A stretch of 64,000 nt of DNA from Tritrichomonas musculus (taxonomy: Eukaryota > Parabasalia > Tritrichomonadida > Tritrichomonadidae): the NCBI GenBank assembly GCA_039105265.1, contig JAPFFF010000003.1, positions 6,324,001-6,388,000 on the forward strand, given 5' to 3'. Position 1 is the first letter of the stretch, and each line of letters opens with the position of its first letter. The notes beneath the pieces are model-generated. The model did not search any database, was not told the DNA's origin, and worked only from the letters and a program-made list of their open reading frames with translations. Position numbers and translations under genes: made by a program. Of this stretch, positions 10,401 to 20,051 are shown in pieces.

Positions 10401-11312
10401 AATATAGAATAATAATTTATAATTATCTCTTAATTCAAATACTGAAACATATTGGTCAAATACTGTTTCTCCATCAGCCATATCAAAATAAGTGCAATAG
10501 CACCAGTATATGAAGGCCAACTTTGGATTATTAACATTTAAATAGGTAATAATTTTGCGAATAATATTTCCACTTGCTAATTGATTTTGCTTAGGACTCT
10601 CGGCAAAAGGGCTGAAAACATTGTATAACCACTCAACTATCGAAGGTGGATTACTACGATTTCCTGGGTTGGCTTCCAAAATTTTCAAAATAGCTGGAGC
10701 CATTTCAATTCCTCCAAATGACTGAGATGGCAAAGAATCTAAATTAGATGAAAGAGATTTGAAAACAATATTTTCGATTTCAGGAAATTGGTATCTACAG
10801 TTAGCCATTTCATATATTTGTGAAAGTATCTCTATGCAATAATTAGTTGTAAAGTTTATTTTCATTAGCTTATTACGGAAACTGTTCATATCAAATCGCT
10901 TTGTTAAAAAATATAAAGGGAGCCAATAATTAGGAGCCAAATTAACGGGTATAATCGGAGAATTTGTAATTCTTTTATTATTTTTATGTGGAGGTTTTAA
11001 ATATTTTTCAAATTGACGAATTCCATCTGCCCAAGGAATTTGAGCTTGAGGTAAATCTACTTGCATTTCAATTCCTGATATACTTTGATCTGTTGATATA
11101 TATGGTATGATTTTAAAGCCAGGTCTATTTATTTCGTTGTTTAAAGCATTAATTGGAACTTCAATTTCATATTCATTCCTCTTGGGACCAAAAACAAAAT
11201 TAATATGAATCATTTCGCAATATGGTTCTAATGAGTATGCAATTGTAGAATCAGATGCACATATTTCCTCATTATTATTATTCATTATGTACTTGTGCAG
11301 CCATTTTAGCAT
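7431..11312 (-). CDS. Large unrecognised protein with Asn-rich prion-like tract
   Basis: 1,293 codons from ATG 11312. A second in-frame ATG ten codons in (11285) is an alternative start. Residues 1-900 are a well-mixed, mostly helical globular region without a recognised domain. Around residues 790-910 a pattern of hydrophobic strands and helices (IHLYLVDFDYSLG, VKIIFVSED, VETVIVYKN) suggests an alpha/beta fold. Residues about 940-1147 (8495-7870) are almost only Asn, Tyr, Gly and Ser, preceded by a PPPPP run, and resemble prion-like tracts. The last 145 residues are again globular and end DDAHGQ. There is no signal peptide or clear membrane segment. The opposite strand of the Asn tract is also open, but only because AAT/TAT repeats lack stops in several frames. 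The gene is certain by length; its function is unknown. Confidence 0.85.
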   Translation of the reverse strand: MLKWLHKYIMNNNNEEICASDSTIAYSLEPYCEMIHINFVFGPKRNEYEIEVPINALNNEINRPGFKIIPYISTDQSISGIEMQVDLPQAQIPWADGIRQFEKYLKPPHKNNKRITNSPIIPVNLAPNYWLPLYFLTKRFDMNSFRNKLMKINFTTNYCIEILSQIYEMANCRYQFPEIENIVFKSLSSNLDSLPSQSFGGIEMAPAILKILEANPGNRSNPPSIVEWLYNVFSPFAESPKQNQLASGNIIRKIITYLNVNNPKLAFIYWCYCTYFDMADGETVFDQYVSVFELRDNYKLLFYIKFKDLLWFLNHANLEINKTQIMKLIIQWIKKFSTEQFFNRQYHDQRLSESRILFNFSVQNHLLNANQLDGQELCTLLPFVYIFQNPNAELLERFIYKIKMDYYNSAVTSKNPSFSLLSWNVLKSTFSLIHNPIPNERRSNLVDRMRMSFKPIDSIFFHWIFSNRNAVRSNMRLVNMNVINEYFRLPSTDVNIIRSPTRRLMIYDVLTCLPKSREVEDAKRSLFDKSLLKQPFNFDECLNRLLGKTSLQLTIETLEFIRHQIRRSVHKMAIFCSILEKFFIPLPNPRLIEPVNEYSVKTCISIMIRSINKIQNPSNEYINELIRLIKPMITLTFNFLNVNEIINIAKFIPFYELMNGNLITSTHEDYILLYAFSSSSFQNIFYQNRSMNMNNNWKALYSPEIQKQMNLIDWSHISIHSLIKIASCCYGFLNEVSFQFDDEDEISSNLPLVNFKQICQAAYEKWKVDQLPRTFSNNLAIIPPKTIHLYLVDFDYSLGQDNEELKSQFLQMGYDDVKIIFVSEDTAYLMPDDTVETVIVYKNIEKPSKDYVSTKIQNFIHSLFAASEVPIVMNSHLLLQILQECPEEWYNYVGENNKNNCEFIFPETEQITPPPPPKLHPSVIEANTQSSSAHPPAPPSNNTYGNNNYGNYNNNNSIGNNNYSNYSNSSNNNKNSSLFIYDNNKNTKENSNFNANNNSSNSSSSSSLFIYDNNTNSNFNNNGFNNGNYGNYNNGNGFNNNNNNYNNYNNNGYDYNNSSNYNSNYNNYNNGGYNYNSNYNYNNNYYNNNNNSYGNNYNNNYNYNNNYNNNYNGNYNSNYNNSNFNNNNNYNYNGQNNFNYGKNYNNNPNFDPNFPVAPKRRNEYNCIQWREPSPTLLPLKKDLIQFPMHDNDDKFFKSIPFYPNYATQNFKAKIEWKNGRIFACSLVGLPISIFNFGLYFNLGHGKTDDPLLDFYHTAVSKQTSECLLSLICESFAGVKPIVTEFKGDDAHGQ

Positions 11313-11486
11313 TCAAATTATTTTCTAAATATATTTCATAATTGATATCTCGAAATATAATGGAATTTTATGAAAATTTTCTAATCTTTCTACATGTTTA
11401 TAAGGGAAAAAATCAAAAAAAATGATAAATTTACGTATTTATCTAAAACAAATGATAAAACTGATAAATCTGCAACTAAAGCAGAG

Positions 11487-11668
11487 ATGATTTTCGGGCA
11501 CGGGCCGGGCGGTTAGCCCGAATAAAGTTTTTGCCCGAGTAAAACCCGGGCTTTTTTTCGGGTTCTCGGGCTGCCCTGGCAATGACGAATTTCGACCGTT
11601 TAATGCCCGGAAATGAGCTCGTAGCCTATCGTTCGGGCAAGCCCGGGCAAAACTCGAAAGTGATCATT
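11487..11668. mobile_element. Small GC-rich hairpin element (MITE-like)
   Basis: A roughly 180-bp island rich in CCCGGGC/GCCCG in otherwise AT-rich DNA. Its ends are imperfect inverted repeats of about 37 bp: left GATGATTTTCGGGC...GGGC...GCCCGAA; right, read inward, GATCACTTTCGAG...GGGC...GCCCGAA. Inside are further GCCCGAG/CTCGGGC hairpins. No clear target duplication was found. It contains AAATGAGCTCGTAGC (about 11609-11623), also found inside the large element near 53530. It may be one end of the broken coding region to its right rather than an independent element. Confidence 0.5.
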
Positions 11669-12133
11669 TTCAAATAAAATTTAGTTTTTTATTTCAGATC
11701 ATAAGAAACTCTAGAGATATGCCAAAAATTCTTTGAGATTAATAATATATGTTATGTTTTATAGTTATTGATGTTGTTTAGGTTAAAATATTTTCTACCA
11801 AAATATAGGCTTGGTCAATGTCCTGGACTTGAAAACTTTTGATAGATTTTTTTTTTCTTGATTTTCTCTCAAACGCTTTGAAAAAGTTTTTACACAATTT
11901 TTTCCCTTTTTTTCGAGATTTTATTTCAGAAATTTTAATGGAGTAAAATGACATAAATATTTATAATGTAAAAAAGAAATATTTATTATTATAAAGTATA
12001 GTTTTTTCAAAGCCTTTTTAGCTTTTTTTGGGAATGATGCAAAATCAAACAGCTGGGCAATAAAAATTCTGTGACTCCTTTTTTTGGCTAAATAATCGTG
12101 TATTTGGATCTTTATCTCCAAATAATCCATAAA

Positions 12134-12960
12134 TCATTCCCAAAACTGAAATCCAGAATTTTGCTTGATGATTTTTTGGGCTTCTTTGCCCATCGGACGA
12201 ATATTTTCTTGTTGATATTCCTTCAACAAAATTAGCTTTCTTTTGAAGGAATCACATTGTTTTTGCACATCATCCAGCACTGGACAAGGGCATCCCCAGT
12301 CAGTTGCATGTTGAACAATTACTCTCACAATCGCTGCAGAGTAAGTATAAATTCCAGTCAAATTATCGACCCATTGTTGGAGGTTTGGGTCTCCTCGCAA
12401 TATCCACAATTGTTGTTGCATAGCTCGCATCTTCATCGGACCTCGATATTAGGTTTGAAGTAAATATCGCCAAGATGTTCGGGTAAATGTGTGAGCCAAT
12501 CCTATCAGGGCTGTCAAATTTGATGCATTCATTTTTTGAATATCCTATCCTATCCAAGCCAAGTCAGCGGCTGATAATATTTTTCAAAAATTTGATATGC
12601 AAATAGCACCTTACCATTTTCTTCTTCTTTTTCATTCAGTTTTTTAATTACCTGGCTAATTATACTGACTAGATCTTGAGATATGAATTCTTCGGCTTGA
12701 TTCAACATTTTTTCTTCTTCATTGTCTTTATTAACATAATCTACCTCTTTCTTTTGGAGATCTTCTACTTCATTCTGGAGGCTATTTCCTGGCTGACTGC
12801 TGCGACTGCCTGATCGACTTCTTCGGACTCTGATTCTGATGGGAGAGGGGATTGGCTGGTGCTGTGATGCTGAGATATTTGAGCTAGCTTTTGCGTATCT
12901 GGAACTGATGCTAGAACTTCTAAAAAGGCATCTTTATCTTGGTTCCTGAGTGAAATCTTC
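12134..12960 (-). pseudogene. Broken coding region of unknown family
   Basis: This stretch is visibly richer in G+C than its neighbours, and successive leftward frames have coding character. They include an acidic, Ser-rich part near 12800-12930, a Glu/Lys-rich helical part near 12610-12780 and a conserved-looking 100-codon block at 12134-12436 with several Trp and Cys. The reading frame is interrupted at least three times, so it is not a working gene as it stands. No family was recognised. The composition and the adjacent hairpin element (11487-11668) suggest a remnant of a mobile element rather than a host gene, but that is inference. Confidence 0.55.
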
Positions 12961-13809
12961 TAGACTTCCCGTAAAATCACCACTCTGAGAGTTCTTTGAC
13001 TGTTAAGATGAACGAGCTGGTTGCTGATATGGGATCTGGAAGTAGCTGTAGAAGCAGGAACAGTTTCTTGATCTCTTAAGTGGTGCGCAATATTTGAAAG
13101 CTTTTAAGACATAAATTTTTGAGACCATTACTGTAAATTAAGGAAAAAAAAAAAATGTGGGCTCGCTGAATTATGTATCACTAAATCTATCAAATTATTC
13201 GTCTAAAATCTAGCTCAGAAAATGCAATTTTGCACCTTCATATGGAGAGGCCTCAATTTCTTTTTTTAGGAATCATTTGATTATTTTTAAAAGATGAGAT
13301 GAATAAGAATTTGAAATCAAGTCAATCGCTTTAACATGAACTATATGTTAAAACTTGTGTGCAGCAATATTTACCTATTCAATATTTTTTGAGAGAAGTA
13401 TTCCTTTAATTCAATATTATTTCCAAAGAAGTATAGTATTATTAAAATATGAGAAAACAATTTCCATTTAAAGTGAAAATTGCTATTGTATTTATAAATT
13501 AAAAATTCAAAATAAAAACAGCTTTATATCAAATATTGAATGAATCTGATATTTTATTACAAATATTTGTTATAAAAATTATAATTGAATAATTTTTTTC
13601 AAAGTATAAATTTTTTTGAATTAATGCTTTGAAAAATAAACGATCACAATTCAATAATATTGAATTTTATGTCATTCCATTTTCGCAATATAAAACGCAA
13701 TATCTTATAAACATAAAAATGAAATAGTTTGATATCCATCACATCACGTTTAATTTATCGTTTTTATAATTATGTGAATTTCAGAATTTTTTATATTGAA
13801 TTTATGCCA
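12961..13809. other. Intergenic DNA, no gene seen
   Basis: Composition falls back from the GC-richer island to AT-rich sequence by about 13150. ATTACTGTAAATT near 13127 resembles a mariner-type right end, but no partner was found. Otherwise nothing was recognised. Confidence 0.45.
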
Positions 13810-13815
13810 TCATTA
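13810..13815 (+). promoter_or_regulatory. Initiator-like element of the MATE gene
   Basis: TCATTA with its A 19 bases before the ATG at 13831. This matches the trichomonad initiator in sequence and spacing and supports the ATG at 13831 over the TTG six bases upstream. Confidence 0.55.
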
Positions 13816-13830
13816 TAACACGATTTGAAG

Positions 13831-15408
13831 ATGGATCCAAAAACATCTGAAAAAAAAGAATCCAGCTTATCAATCGTTCCTGATGACAAAAGCACAACTT
13901 CTAGTCAACCAAGTATTAATATTAATAATCAGTCTAATGAAAAAAATGATGTTAATACAGAATCATACAACCAAACACCACTTGAAGACAAAAGACTTGG
14001 CGGAAAGAATCCCTTTTTAACTCTCTTGATATTTATATCAGGACCTTTCTTCGCACAAATTGCCCAAGCCTCATATGGACTGATGAACACTTTTTGGATG
14101 TCAAGATCAAGTTATCCTGATGTTACAGTTGCAATCAGTGTTGCTTATCCAATTGGGTTTTTTATTACTGCATTTGCCCAATTTTTCAATGTTATGATGT
14201 CTGATCAAATATCATATTTGTTTGGAAGAAAAGAAAAAAGTGAATGTGCTCAAGTTGTTGTTGATATTATTCGCTTTTCTCTTATCGCTGGTGTTATTTT
14301 GCCTATAATCATGTGCCCATGCCTTAAGCCTTTGATGAGATGGTATGGAGGTGATTCACAAAATCAAACAGATTTTCTTTATTACATGCTTCCACAATTT
14401 TTAGGAAGTTTTATTACTTTTGTTTATTTCAGTGTTTGCGGATTACTTCAAGCAATGGGAAATACTTTCATATACGCAGGCTGTCAAATTTTATCATGTT
14501 TAATGAATGCATTAGTTTTTGTACCACTTATTGTTAAAGTATTTAAAACTAGTGGTTGGGGAGCATCTGTTGGTAACCTTATTTCTAATTTAATTCCATG
14601 CCTTGCTTTATTTATTTGCCTTTTCACCAAAAGGTTTATTGTTCAACCAGAAATGAAGATGTTTATTAAACCATTTAATAAACATTCTTTTCGAGCTATT
14701 CAAGTTTCTATTGGACAATTGTTTTCCCAATTAGCAAATTCAATCCCAATGCTATTAATGACAGAAATGATTGAGGAAGCAGGAGAAAGAATTTCTCTTT
14801 ATAATTCTGTACTTAAATCATGGAATGTTGTTGTCAGGAGTTGGGGACTAATGATATCAATATGTAATGGAATGAATCAAGGATATCTTCCTCCTGCTTC
14901 ATTTGCTTATGCAAGCAGTAAATTTCGACGTCTTTGGCAACTTTCTTTGATTGTAATCTGCTTAGGTACAGGCATCACGCTAATAATCGCCATTATTATT
15001 GAATGCTTGCCAAAGAATTATGCAAAATTATGGAATAAAGAATTAGAATATGTTGATAATACAAAGAAAATGATCATACTTACATTTGCTACAGTTTACT
15101 TAAACCAAATAATTACTACTACAACTGTTATGCTACAAGCAGTCAAAAAAGCAATTGCATCCATCATTTGCGCACTGTTAACAATGATTTTACCTCTTCC
15201 TATTGCCTGTTTTATACTCTACAAAACTAAAAAGAATGATCCAGTGAGACTCATGTATTCATTTATAATTCATGATCTATTTTCTCTTATTGTTGTAATT
15301 ATTATAATAGTATGGCAACTAAGATTCATATTTAAAGAGGAAAAAACAGAAGATAAAGATGTTACAACACAAGACAACCAGTTACAACAGGAAATTCTTC
15401 TTGATTAG
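13831..15408 (+). CDS. MATE-family multidrug/toxic-compound transporter
   Basis: 525 codons. The open frame extends two codons upstream to a TTG, but ATG 13831 is the eukaryotic start. Residues 1-55 are a polar, Ser/Asn-rich cytosolic leader. The rest is about twelve hydrophobic segments in two halves, as in MatE proteins: an opening SGPFFAQIAQASYGLMNTFW (the half-1 signature, usually P-x3-x-Q-x4-Y-x3-D/N), then a half-2 counterpart SIGQLFSQLANSIPMLLMTE. CGLLQAMGN is the conserved helix-5 motif. The C-terminal 35 residues are polar and acidic. MATE proteins export organic cations or drugs in exchange for H+ or Na+ at the plasma or vacuolar membrane (family knowledge); the substrate cannot be read here. 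A broken paralogue lies about 6.6 kb downstream (21990-23560). Confidence 0.93.
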   Translation: MDPKTSEKKESSLSIVPDDKSTTSSQPSININNQSNEKNDVNTESYNQTPLEDKRLGGKNPFLTLLIFISGPFFAQIAQASYGLMNTFWMSRSSYPDVTVAISVAYPIGFFITAFAQFFNVMMSDQISYLFGRKEKSECAQVVVDIIRFSLIAGVILPIIMCPCLKPLMRWYGGDSQNQTDFLYYMLPQFLGSFITFVYFSVCGLLQAMGNTFIYAGCQILSCLMNALVFVPLIVKVFKTSGWGASVGNLISNLIPCLALFICLFTKRFIVQPEMKMFIKPFNKHSFRAIQVSIGQLFSQLANSIPMLLMTEMIEEAGERISLYNSVLKSWNVVVRSWGLMISICNGMNQGYLPPASFAYASSKFRRLWQLSLIVICLGTGITLIIAIIIECLPKNYAKLWNKELEYVDNTKKMIILTFATVYLNQIITTTTVMLQAVKKAIASIICALLTMILPLPIACFILYKTKKNDPVRLMYSFIIHDLFSLIVVIIIIVWQLRFIFKEEKTEDKDVTTQDNQLQQEILLD

Positions 15409-15904
15409 ATGAATAATTATTATTGTATATTTTTTTTATTTATTTTCATGATTTTTAGATTAAAAATATTGTTTATCAAATCGAAATTTATATAATGATT
15501 TTTAATTTTTTACTTCTTTTAAGCCATAGAATGAAAAATATTATTTGTAAAATGAAAGAAATAGGATTCATATAATTGCATTCAGATTTTTTTTATCATT
15601 AAGGGTCTAATTTCATCTTACTAAATTGTACTGATTTAAATTATTTTTTTTTTTATATTTTATTACCAAATATACATTAACAAAATATACTTTTTAATGA
15701 TTAATGAAGGGGATACATTTTTTTCATATGAAAAATAATTATCAACATATATCTAACAATTTTAAAATCAAAGTTGATTAAAATAAGAATACTCATACTA
15801 CCTGGTTAAAAAGTTGGTATAAAAGCTTTAAACATATATATTAACTTTACTATTAATAAACAAACAAAAAACATTTGAAACTACTAAATAATTTCATAAG
15901 TAAA
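15409..15904. other. Intergenic DNA between convergent genes
   Basis: About 500 bp between the stop of the MATE gene and the stop of the leftward LysM/TLDc gene. It is A/T-rich and must hold both 3' ends. No structured terminator or RNA was recognised. Confidence 0.5.
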
Positions 15905-18274
15905 TTATATGATATTCCATACCTCTATGTCATTAACAGCGAATGTTCCACCTTCTACTAATGGAGGCGAGTTAAATGTTGGACAATTTTCACTAATTCC
16001 TTTGTTCATTTTCTGATCAATCCAAATAGCTGCTCCAAATCTCCCAGCAAAATCACTTCTGTATTTTGAGAAAATAAGAGACCGATCTTCAAATTTATCC
16101 TTATCATCTGAAATAGATGTGCTTCCAATCATTAAATCTGTTGTAGAAACAAAAACAAATTTATCATTTAGCATTGACCATCTGTAAACATTCGCATTTC
16201 TCCTATTAAAATAAGATGAGCTCGAAGAACTACTATCATCATTTTTACTAGAATCGTTATTTAATTTATTATTAGAATTAAAGTTGTCATTGTCATTTTC
16301 ATTATCGTTATTGTCGTTATCACTATTGACATCATCATTACTATTGCTATTAGCATTTGAGTTGTCATTATCATTATCATAATTTTCATTTTTGTTATCA
16401 TCGATATCATCATTATCTTTATCATCATCATCATCATCATCATCGTTATAATTTCTATTGACGCAATCATCGTCTTTGATACTACTATTACTGCCATCGT
16501 GCTTTAGTTTATTTTCTGTTTGATTATTCTTATTTATATTTGCGCGTTTTGGATTGGAAAAAGAAAATACAAAAGAACTTCCTCCAGATGATTTACCTTT
16601 TCCTTCTTTGATTCCGTCAGATAAAAATGCACCAATTCTTTCATTTTTATTTGTTAAAATTGCTAAAACACAAGGATGACCATCACGAGTTTTCTCTAAA
16701 AGAGATTGATAACTACATCCATCGCGTGATAGTCTAAAAGCAAGTTTCCATGCGAGTCCCATAATTCTATGTGGGAAATTTAATCTAATCATTGTGATGT
16801 TAATGCAATCCAAAATTAATGATGTTGCATCAGTGAGTGATGAAGGATAATCTGAATAAGAAAAAGAATCAGAATAAAAAACAGATGCTGACTGTGTTAA
16901 TGATGAATTCGACAATTGTAAGTTGTGACATGAAATAGGTGACATTGAATTTAATGTGGATTTCGTAATAATTTTAGGCGATAGTATAGGCGATAATTCT
17001 TCCGGGTTTAATGATCCAACTTTTCTGCTTGAATCAACTTTAGTGATTTTCTTTGCTAACTTCTTGTTTTCTGAAATGACTAAAATTGATTTTTGAATAG
17101 CATAACCAAAAGAATCGTTTCCATCTATAAAAATTTTACTATTCATAGAATCATCATCTTTATTTGCTTGGTAACTTGGAGAATTTTCTTGTTCATCATG
17201 AATTATAATAACTAATGAACTTTTTTTAAGTGCTGTCTGATGCGTAGCTTGCGGATTTGGTAAGGATGATGAATGAAACGCTTTGATATTTGCTGCTTCT
17301 TGAGCATCATCTTGAGGAAGTGTTGGCATATCATTTGGTGAAACAAGTTTCAAGCCAATTTCAAGTCTTCTTTGTCGTGAAAAAAAGTTAATTAAAAACT
17401 CAAGTGAACTAAGCTCTGCTCGGGATGCAAAAAACGACATACTCTTGAGACCTTGGCTCTTGTTCAATGGATCATCAAATAAACAGATTTCAAGAACTGA
17501 CGGCTCGTCTTCATAAAGGCTCATAAATTTTTCAACTCCACCATAATTAATGTTTAGATTTTCTGCATTTCTGAACGTATTTTTAGTAGTTTCATTATCA
17601 TCAATATTTTCATCATCTAATCTATCAGAATGCCCTTCTGTGTCATGTGTTGTAATGCTTGATTCATCTTGTGATTTTTGCCCAGATTTAGACCCAAACA
17701 ATCTTCTAAAAAAAGAAAAAGAGCTCTTTTGCTTTCCCTCCCCTTTATCTTGATTACTTTTATTATTACTCGTTTTTTCATCATTATCTTTTTTCTCTAT
17801 TTTTTTATCATTCTGAGATTTATATTTTTTTTTGTAAAAAGGTACCAATTTTGTATTCGAAATTGCAACTAGATTGATATAAAAAGTATATCTTTCTTTA
17901 TTTAATCTGTTACCTGTTAGTATTTGATTAAATATTATCATATCTTCGGTTAAAACAACATTTCCTGATATCGCTGATCTTAAAAGTGAAAATTCGGTTA
18001 AAATGTTTCCATTGCAATTTGGAATTGATCCATCGTTATCGTGATTGAATTGATGATTTTCTCGAAAAAAATCTAAACTAGAAATGAGCATTACAACTAT
18101 CTGGTGGTGAGATGCCAGATATTCAACAGGGCTTTCAATTTTTAAAACATCTCCAGGGCGTACATCATGAGCTCCTAAATCGTTAATCTCTCTTAATCGG
18201 CTTGGAGAGACACTATACATCAAAGATAACTTTGAAAGCGTATCTCCATTTGATACTGTTATTGTTGCGCTCAT
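15905..18274 (-). CDS. LysM + TLDc protein (OXR1/NCOA7-like)
   Basis: 789 codons from ATG 18274. Residues 4-47 are a LysM domain (VSNGDTLSKLSLMYSVSP, then INDL and VRPGDVLKIES). Residues about 60-490 are mostly polar and low-complexity, with Lys/Asp/Ser tracts. From about residue 495 a TLDc domain begins (MGLAWKLAFRLSRDGCSYQS, then LAILTNKNERIGAFLSDG) and ends at the C-terminus with FGAAIWIDQKMNKG, CPTFNSPPL and DIEVWNI. A low-complexity insert of about 115 residues, nearly all Asn/Asp/Ser (16550-16190), splits the TLDc domain between its FVFSF strand and YRWSMLNDKFVFVS. LysM followed by C-terminal TLDc is the layout of eukaryotic OXR1-type proteins, tied to oxidative-stress resistance and regulation of the vacuolar ATPase (family knowledge). 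The architecture call is good; the role in this anaerobe is inferred. Confidence 0.85.
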   Translation of the reverse strand: MSATITVSNGDTLSKLSLMYSVSPSRLREINDLGAHDVRPGDVLKIESPVEYLASHHQIVVMLISSLDFFRENHQFNHDNDGSIPNCNGNILTEFSLLRSAISGNVVLTEDMIIFNQILTGNRLNKERYTFYINLVAISNTKLVPFYKKKYKSQNDKKIEKKDNDEKTSNNKSNQDKGEGKQKSSFSFFRRLFGSKSGQKSQDESSITTHDTEGHSDRLDDENIDDNETTKNTFRNAENLNINYGGVEKFMSLYEDEPSVLEICLFDDPLNKSQGLKSMSFFASRAELSSLEFLINFFSRQRRLEIGLKLVSPNDMPTLPQDDAQEAANIKAFHSSSLPNPQATHQTALKKSSLVIIIHDEQENSPSYQANKDDDSMNSKIFIDGNDSFGYAIQKSILVISENKKLAKKITKVDSSRKVGSLNPEELSPILSPKIITKSTLNSMSPISCHNLQLSNSSLTQSASVFYSDSFSYSDYPSSLTDATSLILDCINITMIRLNFPHRIMGLAWKLAFRLSRDGCSYQSLLEKTRDGHPCVLAILTNKNERIGAFLSDGIKEGKGKSSGGSSFVFSFSNPKRANINKNNQTENKLKHDGSNSSIKDDDCVNRNYNDDDDDDDDKDNDDIDDNKNENYDNDNDNSNANSNSNDDVNSDNDNNDNENDNDNFNSNNKLNNDSSKNDDSSSSSSSYFNRRNANVYRWSMLNDKFVFVSTTDLMIGSTSISDDKDKFEDRSLIFSKYRSDFAGRFGAAIWIDQKMNKGISENCPTFNSPPLVEGGTFAVNDIEVWNII

Positions 18275-20051
18275 TCAAAAATAATACTTTACTCAATTTT
18301 CTGCCTACCTCATAAACACTTTGAGATATTTTTCTCAAAAATACTTTTATAATACTTCAAAAAGTTATTAAATTAAGGGTGCAGTATGAATGAGTTTATC
18401 TCATTAAAAAGTGATTTATTAGTAAAAATATCGAATTATATTATATAAAAAATTTTTTAAAATATATAAATATAATATATAATAATTTTATAATTTTATA
18501 AATAAGAAATTATGATTTTAAAAATTGAATTGATTATGACAAAACTTTCAAATATTTTAAATAGATTTTTTCAATATTTTTGAATCATGATCGATACAAA
18601 ATTAATCATTATTGGTCAATTTCATATTACATGGCTTTATTCCAACAAATTTGAAACAATACTTAAAATAAAATACGGACAAAAACCAGTGGTTCATATT
18701 TGTATAGATGCATATAACAACTTGACTTCCATTACATGCCAGATTTTACACTATTCGTTGATTATGATTTTCGAATCAATTAACTAATGGTCAACGGTTT
18801 TCCAGCTATTTATGAATACTTTTTCAGCAATTTTAGAAATATTGCTCTTGCTCCTTCATAATACTTATCTACTTATACATCGTTAATATAATCATAGCAG
18901 TTTTGCGAAAAAATTGGCATATTCCTATTCACTGTCCTGATTTTAATCTTGCCTAACATCATATTTAGCAGCTTTGCAGTCTCTTGCTTTTAGAATAAAA
19001 ATTTTTATTAATAAACGAATGTTCAGAAAATTGAATGATCTTTCAAAATTTTAGACTTGAAATCGTAGTTTTGAACATATGAATATTAACTTTTTTAAAA
19101 AAATATCTATACACATATTCACTTTGAAATGTTTTATACATATAAAAAAATCAGATGAAGTTTTTATCATAAGGAAATAAAATTTGATATCATTTTTTTA
19201 TAAATATATCCAAAATCCCAAAAATGGCTCTGTCAAGTTAATTATTAAAATTCATAGATTCGAATTTTTAATGAATAATTGATTCATTGTTCATATTGAA
19301 GGACTACATAGTTTTTCAATTTTTCTTGATTAACGGACTATTTGTAGATCTATGTAGTCATTCAATTTTTGATGAATGAAATTATAAAGCAGCATTATTC
19401 TTTTTACTCACAAAGAAGTTTAATCTGACAGAGAGATTTTTTTTTTTTATTCTATTTTAAAAAAAGTTTTTTATTAATCAATTTTAATTCATTTGTAACA
19501 AAATTTCAAAGCGCTTTAAAAAAACATGTATTTATAATAGATAACTTTTATATGAATACTTATATTAAAAATTTGATTTTATAATATTTTTTCATATAAA
19601 TAAATAAAATATTGCATGATCTTGCTTATATTATCTTCATTTTCCAGAAAATTATAATTTTGATTCTTTTACAATCTATTTTTATTTTATTGAAATAACA
19701 TCTGGATATATGGATATTTAAACAATTCTATATTTAATTTTTAATGAGATATTCTCATTTGAAAAATGAATAATTCAATTTTTTTTTCAAATAATTCCTT
19801 TTTTATTTATTCAAAAAAGCAATTATTAATTCAATTAATGTTTTATAAATATACAATAATAAAAAATTGTTTTTTATTTAATAACATAATATTTTATGTT
19901 TAAAAAATCACAATCATTGATTATATAATATAATAGTTATATACTACTTATTTATCCAGATATTAATAAAAATTAAATTTCCTTTGAAATATTTCAGAGA
20001 TTTTTCTCACGTTTTTTTTAAAAAAGTTTGATAAGAAAAACAAATAGATTT
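18275..20051. other. Divergent intergenic region, 1.8 kb
   Basis: It lies between the leftward LysM/TLDc gene and a rightward unknown gene, so it should contain both promoters. It is mostly A/T runs. The only structure noticed is the inverted repeat at 19296-19365. A 66-codon frame at 18587 has no family resemblance and is not supported as a gene. Confidence 0.5.
19296..19365. repeat. Inverted repeat (16-bp arms)
   Basis: TTGAAGGACTACATAG at 19296-19311 is repeated inverted, with one mismatch, at 19350-19365, across a 38-base loop. Partial symmetry continues outwards (TTCAT/CATTCA). It could be a small hairpin element or a folded transcript. No target duplication was identified. Confidence 0.55.

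Noticed and set aside
13120-13140. Possible mariner-type right end (ATTACTGTA)
   Set aside because: No inverted partner with TA was found within the surrounding 2 kb.
18587-18787. 66-codon rightward frame
   Set aside because: A/T-driven composition, no recognisable motif and no clear initiator; weak support.
6764-19830. 20-bp match TTCAAAAAAGCAATTATTAA near 6763 and 19809
   Set aside because: It is A/T-rich and there is no flanking similarity. A match of this kind is plausible by chance in such DNA.
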